A DNA stretch of 64,000 nucleotides from Pseudopyrenochaeta lycopersici. Its lineage: Eukaryota; Ascomycota; Dothideomycetes; Pleosporales; Pseudopyrenochaetaceae. The stretch is from contig NHZP01000012.1 of the NCBI GenBank assembly GCA_003313425.1, forward strand, positions 744,001-808,000, given 5' to 3'. Below, in pieces: positions 11,775 through 21,700 of the stretch. The first letter of the stretch is position 1. Every line of letters begins with the position of its first letter. Under the pieces are notes generated by a model. It worked only from the letters and a program-made list of their open reading frames with translations. It was not told the DNA's origin and made no database searches. The position numbers were made by a program, and so were the translations under genes.

Positions 11775-13535
11775 GGTGTGTCAATTGCCCCAGTTTGGTC
11801 CAGGATGGTGGCTCGAAGATTAGAGGGGCGTCGAGCAGGTGGCCGGCGGAGGGAGGGGTGTCGAAGCTGCGCACACAGCCTGGTCCAACAACAACGCCGT
11901 GCATACAATACCGTTCATGCGCTGCAATTGTGAGACACAAAAAAAAAACAGCCAAAAGTATGCTCGTCGAGAGCGGCGACAGCGGTGACAAAAGAGCGAC
12001 AATATCGAGGCCGAGATTTGGCGTGGAGCTTCTGCAGGTGTTGGGAGCAGCTTGGTGGTGTTGGTCCATGTTTACTTGCGTATCTGTTGTGGCTGGGCTG
12101 CTCCAACCTCGCGGCACCCCGCCAATCAACGCGCCATGTGGGCCGGATCAGCCAGCTTAAGCCTCCCCCCGAGCGATCCAAGCCCACTGTACCTTGCATC
12201 TGCAAGACACAGGTTTCTAAATCAGCGCGCTTTCCCTGCGAACGACTTATCGCGCTATAGTACACGCTCCCGCAACCTATCGAAACCCATGTGGCTGGGG
12301 CTTTACTGCGGGTACCCTTCCTTGTGCGCCCCACCGCACACTGACAGCTCTCGGATGTAGCGGACAGGCCGCTGACATTGGAGCAGTCGCCGTCCCGTAT
12401 CCTAGCAGAGTCGTACGTATTCGCTCGATTCCTCTTTGATCAATCGTACCTAGCTCCGTAATCCTGCTCCTGTTTCGTCACTGCGCAGCTGGCTGACACC
12501 ACGGCTTTCTTCTCCACTTGCACTCGAAGCCTCCATTGGCCTACCTGTTTCACATTTTCGGACCGTTATACTTGTTTGCAATGCCTTCACTCACTTCCAG
12601 TCCACATAATGTAACCTCCCATTGATACATGCACTTCCAAGCGTCTCGCTGGTCTCGCACGTTCACTAGGAGTTGAAGCAGGGATCCCGTGCATCTCCCG
12701 AACGCCAATCGTACGACATGACAATTTTACCAAGATCTGTGCGAATGTTTGACAGATTCTCCATCATCTCCGGAAGAGGCTGGTACACATTCTTTAGAGG
12801 CGGCAATGTTTTATTATCGGTTCAATCTGCCGCGACTTTGTTCCAAGAGATCCTTATCTGTTTTGGTTCAATGCGCCGTCTGCGAGTAGTTCGCACCTGC
12901 TGTTTCTATGTCAACAAGGCAAGAGCAATGAGTCTTAGTTGTGCGCCACTAATCTAGTGTCATCAACATAGACAAACGTCAGTATCGACGTCGATATTTA
13001 CAACAAAAACTTCTGTCTCATCTGTTCATTCCTTAGCCATGTATCCAATATTGAGAATTGACTCTATTCACTAAGACCAAATTCTTAGTGCGACTGCGGC
13101 TTTTTCAGCGTCTACCCTCGGAGCACACAATAGTATCTCACAATGCAGCGGCCATTTTCCACTTTCACCTCGAGTCTTGACCGTGCATCTTTCACTGTCT
13201 GTGTTTTCCGCACTCATCAAAGAAGCGGTCAACGCGTAGGCGCGTGGTGCCTATCATTTTCCATGAAACCAAGCAACAGTCCCCTCCCTTTAACTTCTAC
13301 AGCAACGGAGCGGGCCGTATTAGCGCCTAGCGTTTGCGCAAGGAATTGTAGAACCTCGCTGTATACAAAATATCTTCGCCAATTGAAACTTTACTCCTCC
13401 TTCTACCTCCTCCTCAGTACAACTGTCAAGTCACGTTGATACTCCAGATTCTCTTGCAACTCCTCACCCTCCACCTCCTCCGATAGTCTTCGTCCAAATC
13501 ATACTTCGATTCGTCACCGAGAGAAAATCGCCGAT
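11775..13535. promoter_or_regulatory. Long intergenic region with two divergent promoters
   Basis: About 1.76 kb lie between the C2-domain gene (minus) and the small secreted protein gene (plus). The plus strand near 13380-13500 is CT-rich, typical of a fungal core promoter and 5' untranslated region. Short frames (12673-12957, 13143-13439) have no recognisable features and are not called as genes. Confidence 0.4.
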
Positions 13536-13943
13536 ATGAGAATTTTCGTTTTGGCCGTCGGCCTTCTTGCTGCGGTTGTTACCGCTGTTGACAGTACGGT
13601 ACGTACTTTCAACTTACTACGTTCTCATCAATAAATTCGCGCCGACAATTTCTTCCGATTTCCTCACACCCCCCTCTGTAGCTCCTGACTTCATTCTGTC
13701 TTGCTTCATCTGCTAAAATATTCTTAGGCATCCCTCAATTCCTCCGCCGAGGACACCAATGCCAATAACGCTGTCTCAAAACTTGACTGCGTCGAGTGTC
13801 AGTGCGATGTAGGTCACCGAAGAACCCTAGCCTTTAGAGATGAGCCAGCGCTGACAAAGGACCAGGGCTGGACTGGAGCATGCAAATGCATCCCCAATGG
13901 CTGCTGTTGCCAGATGCGTGGTAGCAGCAGGTTTGGCATCTAA
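13536..13943 (+). CDS. Small secreted cysteine-rich protein (73 aa)
   Basis: Three short exons (13536-13598, 13728-13808, 13866-13943) encode 73 residues and are too small to stand out as a single frame. The N-terminus MRIFVLAVGLLAAVVTA is a clear signal peptide. The mature part starts with a polar Asn/Ser-rich pro-like stretch and ends in a compact segment with eight cysteines spaced C-x2-C-x-C-x6-C-x-C-x4-CCC. Intron 1 (129 bp) has donor GTACGT and acceptor TTAG; an alternative AG at 13680-13681 runs into a stop. Intron 2 (57 bp, donor GTAGGT, branch CTGAC, acceptor CAG) is a multiple of three and free of stops, so retention would add 19 residues. I do not recognise a family. The size, signal and cysteines fit a secreted effector-like or surface peptide. 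Confidence 0.62.
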
Positions 13944-14530
13944 AACCATGTTCGAGCTCCTCAACATTGTCTAAAGAGATTGAGGGGTAATTACATGGGC
14001 AGAGGGATAGACTTGGAAGGAAGTATTTTCGAATGGCTTCAACGGATATCCATTGCGTGCCGATACTTCAAGTTGATTACAAGTGTCCGTAAATAGATCA
14101 GGGACATAGAGTCAAGATTTGTGGTCGAATAGACCGCCTCGATTTCGGCGTCAAGCCCGTAATTTTTCCTATGGCTCTCCTGGGTGCTACGACATTTCAT
14201 ATGCACTAACCCAGGCATTTCGCAGGTTTAATCCGCACCTTAATGACCAATATTGTCCAAAATACCTTACACAACCTAGATTGAGGACACTTCGACAGTC
14301 GTTGGAGCCGGATACACTAGGTGAAATTCTGTTGCATGACTCGTCCTTGGTCTGATTCCAACTGAAACTGGCATAGCTTTGAATCCTCGTGACAGCGCGT
14401 CCCCGCGTTTTGCGCCTTCCTGGTTCCAGCTCTTCCATGGCCACAATGCCATTGCACGCGACCAATCATACATATAACATTCAGCACATCTCACTCTTTA
14501 CTCCCCGATAGACCAAATGTCGCTATCAAA
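13944..14530. other. Intergenic spacer
   Basis: This is 3' flank of the secreted-protein gene followed by the promoter of the next plus-strand gene. I see no gene, repeat or RNA. Confidence 0.5.
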
Positions 14531-15799
14531 ATGCCTATACACACACCCTCCCCCCACCGCTTCCTAGCGCCCCACCCATCTTCCACGCAAAATCCGACAC
14601 CGAAGCCACAGCCAAGTTTGCGCAATGCTCTTGCTGTACAGACACCAAGCAATGCGAAAACGTCTCTTCTAACAACAGAAGCACAGTTCAAGAAGTTGAC
14701 ACCTGCGAAACGCTTTCTCATTGCCCCTTCACGACCCACGCACGATGCGGAAGACCGTGCCGGAGACTGCCATAGCCCCGATGAAGCCTCGAAAGACACC
14801 TGTGCTCAACCAACGCCACGACCGAAGCCAAAGAGAGCGTTTGAGAGAGTAGAGAGCATAGAAGAGGCTAGTCAGTCAAGCCAAGCGGCGACACAGGACG
14901 ACCATGGTGCGCAGCAAGCTGTGCAGAGCATTGAGCATGAAGCAATGTCTGACGAAGGGGATGGAGAAAAAGCAGCGGAGGATGAAGAGGATGAAATGCT
15001 TTTTGAGACATCATTGCGAAACAAAAAACGCCGAATATCACCGCCGAGCCCACCGTCTCGCCGACGAGAAACGGAACCTCAGACCCCAGTCCCAGCGCAA
15101 CCCATGACGACACACCGCTTTAAAGTCCCGGCACCACGGACTCCGGCGCCTTTTACTCACACAAATGCCTCAAACAATATCACGCATGCCTCGCCCTCGA
15201 CCTCGACAGCAACGCCCAGACCATCGACTACACCTGCATCACATAGACCGCACTTTCTCCTCCCCGTGATCCCAACTTCCCCGCCCAAACCCAGCAAGCC
15301 CCTCCCTGAGATCTTCTCGCCCTCGCGTAAGAACGGAAAGTACCTTCCGAACGGTCTCGCTTCTACCGTAACTGGTTGGATTATCGAGACCGCGAATGCC
15401 GGGTACAAGGCTACAGAGAGGATTGTAAGAGGCGAAGGAGGGATTACATGGGCGAGGGAGAAAGAGGATGGTGTGAGGCTGCAAGTTAGAGTAAGCGCTG
15501 CCTCGAGGGGCGAGGAACATGGAAGTAATGAAATGAACGAAGTGGAATGTTTCTCAGGTGATGTTGTGTTTATACGAGCAGACACCGGGCCTGGCCTTTA
15601 CAATGCCTCTCGAACCCCAAATGACCTAAATGATAACAGCTCTGAACAAAGAATTCTGTTAGCTGGTCAGAGTGGCGCCAGGGGCGCTGGAGGTGTAAAG
15701 ATCAAGGTTGGAGATGTTGTAGGATTAAGGCCGCCGATGTGGGATGTTGATGTTGGTGGAGAGAAGTGGACGGTTGGCGTAGACTGGGCCGTACTGTGA
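14531..15799 (+). CDS. Uncharacterised protein with disordered N-terminus and conserved C-terminal domain
   Basis: A single-exon 422-residue frame. Residues 1-255 are Pro/Ser/Thr-rich and acidic in places, with a basic patch NKKRRIS near residue 160 that could be a nuclear localisation signal. From about residue 260 the sequence becomes ordered: KPLPEIFSPSRKNGKYLPNG leads into a mixed strand/helix region ending KWTVGVDWAVL. That C-terminal block, with its GDVV and LLAGQ elements, looks like a small beta-rich fold, but I cannot name a family. A nuclear role is a guess from the basic patch. The frame uses a typical start context and is bounded by spacers on both sides. Confidence 0.72.
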   Translation: MPIHTPSPHRFLAPHPSSTQNPTPKPQPSLRNALAVQTPSNAKTSLLTTEAQFKKLTPAKRFLIAPSRPTHDAEDRAGDCHSPDEASKDTCAQPTPRPKPKRAFERVESIEEASQSSQAATQDDHGAQQAVQSIEHEAMSDEGDGEKAAEDEEDEMLFETSLRNKKRRISPPSPPSRRRETEPQTPVPAQPMTTHRFKVPAPRTPAPFTHTNASNNITHASPSTSTATPRPSTTPASHRPHFLLPVIPTSPPKPSKPLPEIFSPSRKNGKYLPNGLASTVTGWIIETANAGYKATERIVRGEGGITWAREKEDGVRLQVRVSAASRGEEHGSNEMNEVECFSGDVVFIRADTGPGLYNASRTPNDLNDNSSEQRILLAGQSGARGAGGVKIKVGDVVGLRPPMWDVDVGGEKWTVGVDWAVL

Positions 15800-16397
15800 T
15801 GAACTGACGAAATAATGCGAACATGAAATGAGATACCAAAGTACGAACGATGAGCCATGATTATTAGTAGCATACACACACATATATATATATATTCGTT
15901 TTTAATGTAATAGCTGCAGAATTGGCTGTTCATTTCCTTTTGCAAAGTTGCCATAAAGGCCGCTGTCGTATGGATTGACAATGGCTCGTTGAAGGTGTTT
16001 GTAGTCCATGCTAAGTCCAAGCCCGACACCTTCATGCTTTTTGCTTGTACCGACGAACCTAATTCAGCTGATTACGCGTCTAGGATGCGAAAAAGGTACA
16101 ATGACGAGTGTGAAACGGTAGCCTGTGCTGTTGAGGTCGTCCTGTTGCATGACAGCCTGAATGCCTTCGCAGTCTTGATGGTAAGTTGAGCCCAGAGCCA
16201 TGGTTTGCTTTTAAAACCATTGGGAGCTCGTAAAACAAAAATTCAATCCTGTTGAGAAATGAAAAGAGCATCATTATCAAACTTAGGATTTTTTAGATCA
16301 TCTTATCCATTCTTAAGGAGTATTCTCATAGTACATCTTCAAAAGAAGTACAATCCCAACGACACAGCTCCTTGTCACAAAGGTTAATCTTCATGAA
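15800..16397. other. Intergenic spacer
   Basis: This short spacer lies between two plus-strand genes. Apart from a small CA/TA microsatellite it shows nothing notable. Confidence 0.5.
15873..15895. repeat. Dinucleotide CA/TA microsatellite
   Basis: A run of CA steps passes directly into a run of TA steps just after the stop codon of the preceding gene, in its probable 3' untranslated region. Confidence 0.8.
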
Positions 16398-17345
16398 ATG
16401 GCTTCGACCAGCTTATCTTGCTCGACCAGCAACTACTCGGACTCAGAAGAGCAAGTCAAATGCCGAGTTTACTCTTCGCGTCTATCGATCGAAAATTACC
16501 TACCTTCGCCAAGGAATATCGACGTTCCATGGAATTTGCCCATGATTTCGGCTTCCGATCTTTTGAAGATCTCGCAATCAAATGATGTGGACGGCAACAT
16601 TTGGCATCAAAATTTAAAAAAGATTACAGAATTCGATGCAAAGAGGACCCAGGAGAACTCCTTCAAGGCCGAGCAATGTTCTGAGGAGACTACGGCTACA
16701 GTTACATTACAGAGGGAGAACTTTGCGTGGAATGCACCATCAATTACAGTCTCTGCCGCATGCGACTCCCGGCCAACGATGGACGTCAAAACATGGTTTA
16801 CACTGGGCATGCGTACTTGGTCACCAATCGACGTTCACATCAACTTGATGCACAAGCCGAGGCGGAAGCACAAGCCGTGTGACGACTGTGAACTCTGTGT
16901 GAAAGCGGCTTGGATGAACTTTTACTATCGGTGGGGGATGCAGAATACAGAAATGCCTGCAGATGTGGTAGGGTATTGGGCGGACAGGAATGGATGGAAA
17001 GAACGGCAAGAAAGGCTAGAAAGAGATGAGAGGGTGAGTAACCTGATACAGCGGATCGATACACAACTTGCACAAGAGAACATGGATGAGGATCTAGAAC
17101 CTGCCGAGGAGTTTTCGTCGATGAGAAGACATTTACCGCGATTATTGTTGGGATCAGCGAAGAGAGGGAGACAAGATTCTAGGATTGTCAACACAGATGA
17201 TAGAATTGACGAAAATGCCGAGAAGCAAAATGTTGCGGAGAAGCCCACTGATAGTGAGACTAGAGAACAGAACACAAGGATTGTTGACGCTGACTTGTTC
17301 TCTGCCATGACTCGATGTACAAAGGGCCTAAAGTCAGAAAGTTAA
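16398..17345 (+). CDS. Uncharacterised 315-aa protein with CxxCxxC motif
   Basis: A single-exon frame of 315 residues with no signal peptide or membrane span. The central part (about residues 130-200) is the most ordered. It has many aromatic residues, a basic patch (HKPRRKHKP) directly before CDDCELC, and then WMNFYYRWGMQ. The CDDCELC element could bind metal, but only three cysteines are clustered, so this is weak. The C-terminal third is highly charged and probably helical (RNGWKERQERLERDERV). I do not recognise a family. Length and composition argue for a real gene, but support is from the open frame only. Confidence 0.6.
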   Translation: MASTSLSCSTSNYSDSEEQVKCRVYSSRLSIENYLPSPRNIDVPWNLPMISASDLLKISQSNDVDGNIWHQNLKKITEFDAKRTQENSFKAEQCSEETTATVTLQRENFAWNAPSITVSAACDSRPTMDVKTWFTLGMRTWSPIDVHINLMHKPRRKHKPCDDCELCVKAAWMNFYYRWGMQNTEMPADVVGYWADRNGWKERQERLERDERVSNLIQRIDTQLAQENMDEDLEPAEEFSSMRRHLPRLLLGSAKRGRQDSRIVNTDDRIDENAEKQNVAEKPTDSETREQNTRIVDADLFSAMTRCTKGLKSES

Positions 17346-18755
17346 ACTCTAATAGAATCATACTTTTGTAGTCCTTAATCATTTCGCGCACTACACTAGA
17401 GCAAGGCCCAATAGCCTTTGCACGTGACGCGGACTGAATACCCAGCTGTCGTGTGCCCATGCCCGAGGCAGCCGCCTGGGACCTACCTCAGCCAGAACCG
17501 CAGTCGCTGACACCATCGTCAGGCTAAGTCCGAGATAGGCCAATATTTCATTTACAGCGGTTGGTCATGTTGCGCACTCACATGCGAACACGTACAGGCC
17601 TGACATTCGCTCATCGGGTCCGAGAGGGTTTCTGGCTCTCTCCCGCTTCCCAACCTCGATAGCCGCTGCGTGTAATCCCACGCCTCGATGACTGGTTGCA
17701 CGTCACCAGTTTCGCTGCCCAAATTAGATTAGATGTAGGAAAGGTGGTTGCATTGAGTCTGGAGTCAGAATACGGTCAATGGCAGCGGGCGCTGTTCAAT
17801 TGACCGCATCTCCACCGCTTTGTTGTACAGAGGGTCTTTGAGCGTGTCAGGCGTGTATCCGCTCTCTGGTCGTCCCACGTTGCGCAGCGGCCATGGTGGA
17901 ACAAAAACGAGGTTCGGGTCGGCTCGACATCGTCTCAACCCATTCCAGAAGGGCGTTTAGCGCGGAGTTCGCTTCTTCCCTGCTCCCCGGCTTCGACACG
18001 TCACTCCACCTCATCAACACACTCACTTTTTCCACTTGGCCGTGCTCCCCAATGCGTGCCCCTGCATCGCGGACCCTCATTTGGGCCTCAAGCTGGGCCA
18101 TGGATGGGCACGCTCCGCTCGCCGATGCATTCGGGACACTCCCCACGCGGCAAAATCAGGCCGTTGGAGGTTACAACAAATGCTGCACCAAACTCCGCGT
18201 TGGCGACACATGCTGCAGCTAGAGCGGCATCGAGCCAATGACCAGAACGCCATCGCTGCGAGAACCCACCTCTCGGATCTCAAAATCTCTCACTTTGAGC
18301 GAACTATGTTTCCCTACGTGGTCCAATGATAAGTACAGGCCAAGCCAGCCCTCCCAACATGAGCCCTGCGGGAGCACACGGGTCTGCCAACGTGAGGCTT
18401 GCCCGTTCCATTTCGAACAACTTGCGCGAGGCTTGCGAATTGCGATTTTGCGGAGCATGTCCTGTGACGCTGACCTGCAGCGCTCAGTCGTCAACTTCGG
18501 CGCTCCGTCTCAGATTCATCCCAATGCGCCACGCACATCGCAACTCCACAGTTTTGTGCATTTCTTCTCTTGACTGACCTTCTTCTCATTCGTCTCTCCG
18601 CATTCAATCCCCTCATCCCACGTTGATGTCGCAATTGCGTACCAACCACTTGTTATATTCAACAATGGAGCGAAGAACACCCCAAATATAGCACGTAACA
18701 CTACTTATCGAACCTTTGGACCTTGACCCTCCGCATTGAGTTCAGTTGTTCAACC
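17346..18755. promoter_or_regulatory. Upstream region of the giant disordered-protein gene
   Basis: About 1.4 kb without a convincing gene. Overlapping open frames on both strands at 17850-18580 reflect a GC-richer stretch and none has recognisable protein features. CT-rich plus-strand sequence near 18540-18620 fits a promoter or 5' untranslated region. Confidence 0.4.
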
Positions 18756-21700
18756 ATGCGCGAGTTCGCGCATGTCTCCTTCTCGCCATGGGCGAATCCA
18801 TACAGTGGCGCCGCGGTCACCCCTGGGAAGAGCTTCTATGCGACCACTACTACTCCACAGCCGCTTGCCTATCGGCGGATAGTACTGCCTCCTGATCCGA
18901 TATTTTACCACCCTGATATTGAGCAAGTGAAGGGTGAGGAAAGTGATGATGAACAAGCAGGTATGCTTGGAAGGTATATCATGCATGATATCTCCAATTG
19001 ACAAACTGTAGACTCCGGAGGCGCCCCTGTTCTAGATGCCTCAGATCCAGCACCGCCTGGCCCAGAAGCAACTCCACCAGAAGTCGCGGATCCACCACCA
19101 CCACCCCCGGCTCCAGCTGCGCCGCCTGCTCCTGAGGAACCACAAGCTCCAGATGCCCTTCCTGAAGTACTAGAAGCTTCAACACAGCCAGAAGGCACAG
19201 CATCAGTTACTGGAGATGCAAGTGTGGAGACTGGAGCTATAACCGAGGATATCAAGGACGAACCGCCAGGATCCAGTGATGATGGGAACAAAGCAGCGGA
19301 TGTAGAGCTCGCCCCTCCACCTCCACCTCCACCTCCACCCCCGCCTCCTCCTCCCCTGGAAGAAAGCCCACCGGCCCAGGATGAACAGCCTCCACAAAGT
19401 GATCTGGCACCTCACCCTCCACCGCCTCCACCGCCTCCACCACCTGCGGACCAAGTATCAGAGCCAGTTGTTGTTGAGAGTGAGAAGAGTGGTGAGTCCG
19501 AGCAGGCCGCTCAAGAGCCCCCAAAGTCCCCTACCGAGAAGTTCGTCCACTTTGCCTCTGACACGAAAGAACCAGACGCGGGCAAGAAGAAAAAGGACGA
19601 CAAAAAGAAGCTTCTGGCTTACGGTAAGGGCAAGCCTAGAGCGTTCGTGCGCATGAGAGAACCAGCTCCGCCTCCATCTCCGCCCAAAGAGGAGAAGAAA
19701 AAGAAAACTGATCCAGTTGGCATCATTAAGAAAAAGGAACGTAGAGGTTCTTTGCTTTCTATTTCATCGATCGAAAAACCGGTTGTGAAGGAAGAGTCAC
19801 CTTCATCATCAAAAAGGAAGCTCGCCAAAGCGGATGATCCGAAAAAGAAGGACGAGAAGAAGTCAAAAGGCAAGAAGGATAGAAAGGAGCGTAGTCCGCA
19901 GCCAAGCAACTCATCCATTTCTACAGAAGAACCTGCGACACCCGATGCCCCAGGAAGTGTCGTGGCTGAGGAATCAGCAGATACGCCATCGGAAGAAGTT
20001 GCGGGCGAAGAAGCACCACAGCCTCCACCACCACCGCCACCTGAGCCTGCCCGGGAGGTGGACGAAGTTGCTGTCACTGAGCCCGCGGCCGAGCCCGACA
20101 AAACGGCTGAAGACACTGCCGCTGTTGAAGAAGAAGCTGCTCCACCTAGCGAGCCTGCTGCTGAACCCGAACCTGAGAGTGATGCTCCCCCTCCACCTCC
20201 TCCGCCTCCGCCGCCCCCTAGTGAGCCTGCCGTTGAGACAGAGGAGGCCACAGTCAGTGAGCCCGCCGCCGAGGACAAAGAGGTTTCTGAAGACATCCCT
20301 TCCACCGAAGAGGAGCCTGCTCCACCTAGCGAGTCCGTTACTGAACCGGCTGCCGAGGGCGAAGCTCCTCCAGCTCAACCATCGGCAGAGCCACCTGTAG
20401 AAGCTCAAGAGCCATCTGATGCTCCCGTACCTGAGACAGAGCCAGCTGTTACGGAATCTGCGCCCGAATCTGAGTCTGTTGAGAATTCTGAGGCGCAAGC
20501 CGAGGATGCCAGCCCAGAAGACAACACTTCCGATGAGGCGCAGGTCGATGTTGGTGCAGAGCCGGCTGTGGAGGATGTGCCCAGTGTTGAAGGAACCCCT
20601 GCCATTGAAGACACACCCGCTTCGGCTGAAACTTCTACTCCTGAGGAGACTGCTCCTGCTGAGACCGCTCCTGCTGAAGATGTTCCTGGTGAAGACGCTC
20701 CCGTTGAAGCCATTTCTCCCGAGACTGCTCCTACTGAGACCTCTCCTGCCGAGACCTATCCTGCCGGGGAGGCTGCCGCCGAGGAAATTCCTGCTGAAGC
20801 TGCTCCTGTCGTAGAAGTTCCTACTAAAGCTAGTCCTGCCGCAGAGGTTCCTGCTGAAGCCGCTCCAGAAAACGCCCCTGATGAGGCCGCTTCTCCCGAG
20901 ACCGTTCCTGTCGAGGCCGCTCCTAGTGAAGACGCTGAAGTCGCTCCTGCCGAGACTGCTCCTGCTGAGGCCACTCCTGCTGAGGCCACTCCTGTTGAAG
21001 CTACTCCTGCTGAGGACACTCCTGCTGAAGCCGCTCCTGCTGAGGCCACTCCGACTGAGACCGTACTTACTGCTGAAGAGGCATCTACTATCGAAGCAAT
21101 CTCGGAAAATGAAGAAGCGCCTGCAGCCGTCGAACCATCAGTTCAGGAGAAAGAATCGAATACTAAGGACCAAACATCCGCAGAGGAAGAAGTACCGGCC
21201 AGCCCACCCGTTCCATCGAATTTAGCGCCTCTGGTTGAGCAAGTGCATGTTGTTCAAGAAACACCCACGATTGTAGAATCATCTGATGCGGAAGCTCCGC
21301 ACGCCACCGAAAATGATGGACTTGTTGAAAACGAATCATCGCCAGAATCTACATCAGATGAAGTATCTGCAATTGAAGACAGCTCGCTTGTCAATGAAGC
21401 CGCCAATACTGAGAATGTTCTCACTGTCGAAGGCGATGCTGTGAGCCGTACTGACTCTGCAGTTGTTACTGAAACACCACTCGCTGAAAATGATGTCGTC
21501 CCAGATGCATCGCCTACTCCCGTCGAAGAAATGCAACAAACTGCCGTTGCGGCAGAAACAGGTGCTGTGGACGAGCAGCTAATCGCATTATCTGGTAAGT
21601 TAGAACTATATTTCTCGACATCATACCTTGTCATATCAATACTGACACCGTGTAATAGAAGCCAAATCCGGATCGACGGCTGAAAGTGGCGAAGAAACAA

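Noticed and set aside
12673..13439. Two plus-strand frames of 94 and 98 codons upstream of the secreted-protein gene
   Set aside because: No signal peptide, domain or plausible splice partner; they fall in probable promoter and 5' untranslated sequence.
17847..18577. Overlapping frames on both strands upstream of the giant gene
   Set aside because: They come from a GC-richer stretch with few stops; none has recognisable motifs or a convincing start.
19619..21700. Ser/Gly/Ala-rich minus-strand frames opposite the giant gene
   Set aside because: They mirror the biased Glu/Pro/Ala codons of the sense strand and vanish at the same exon limits.
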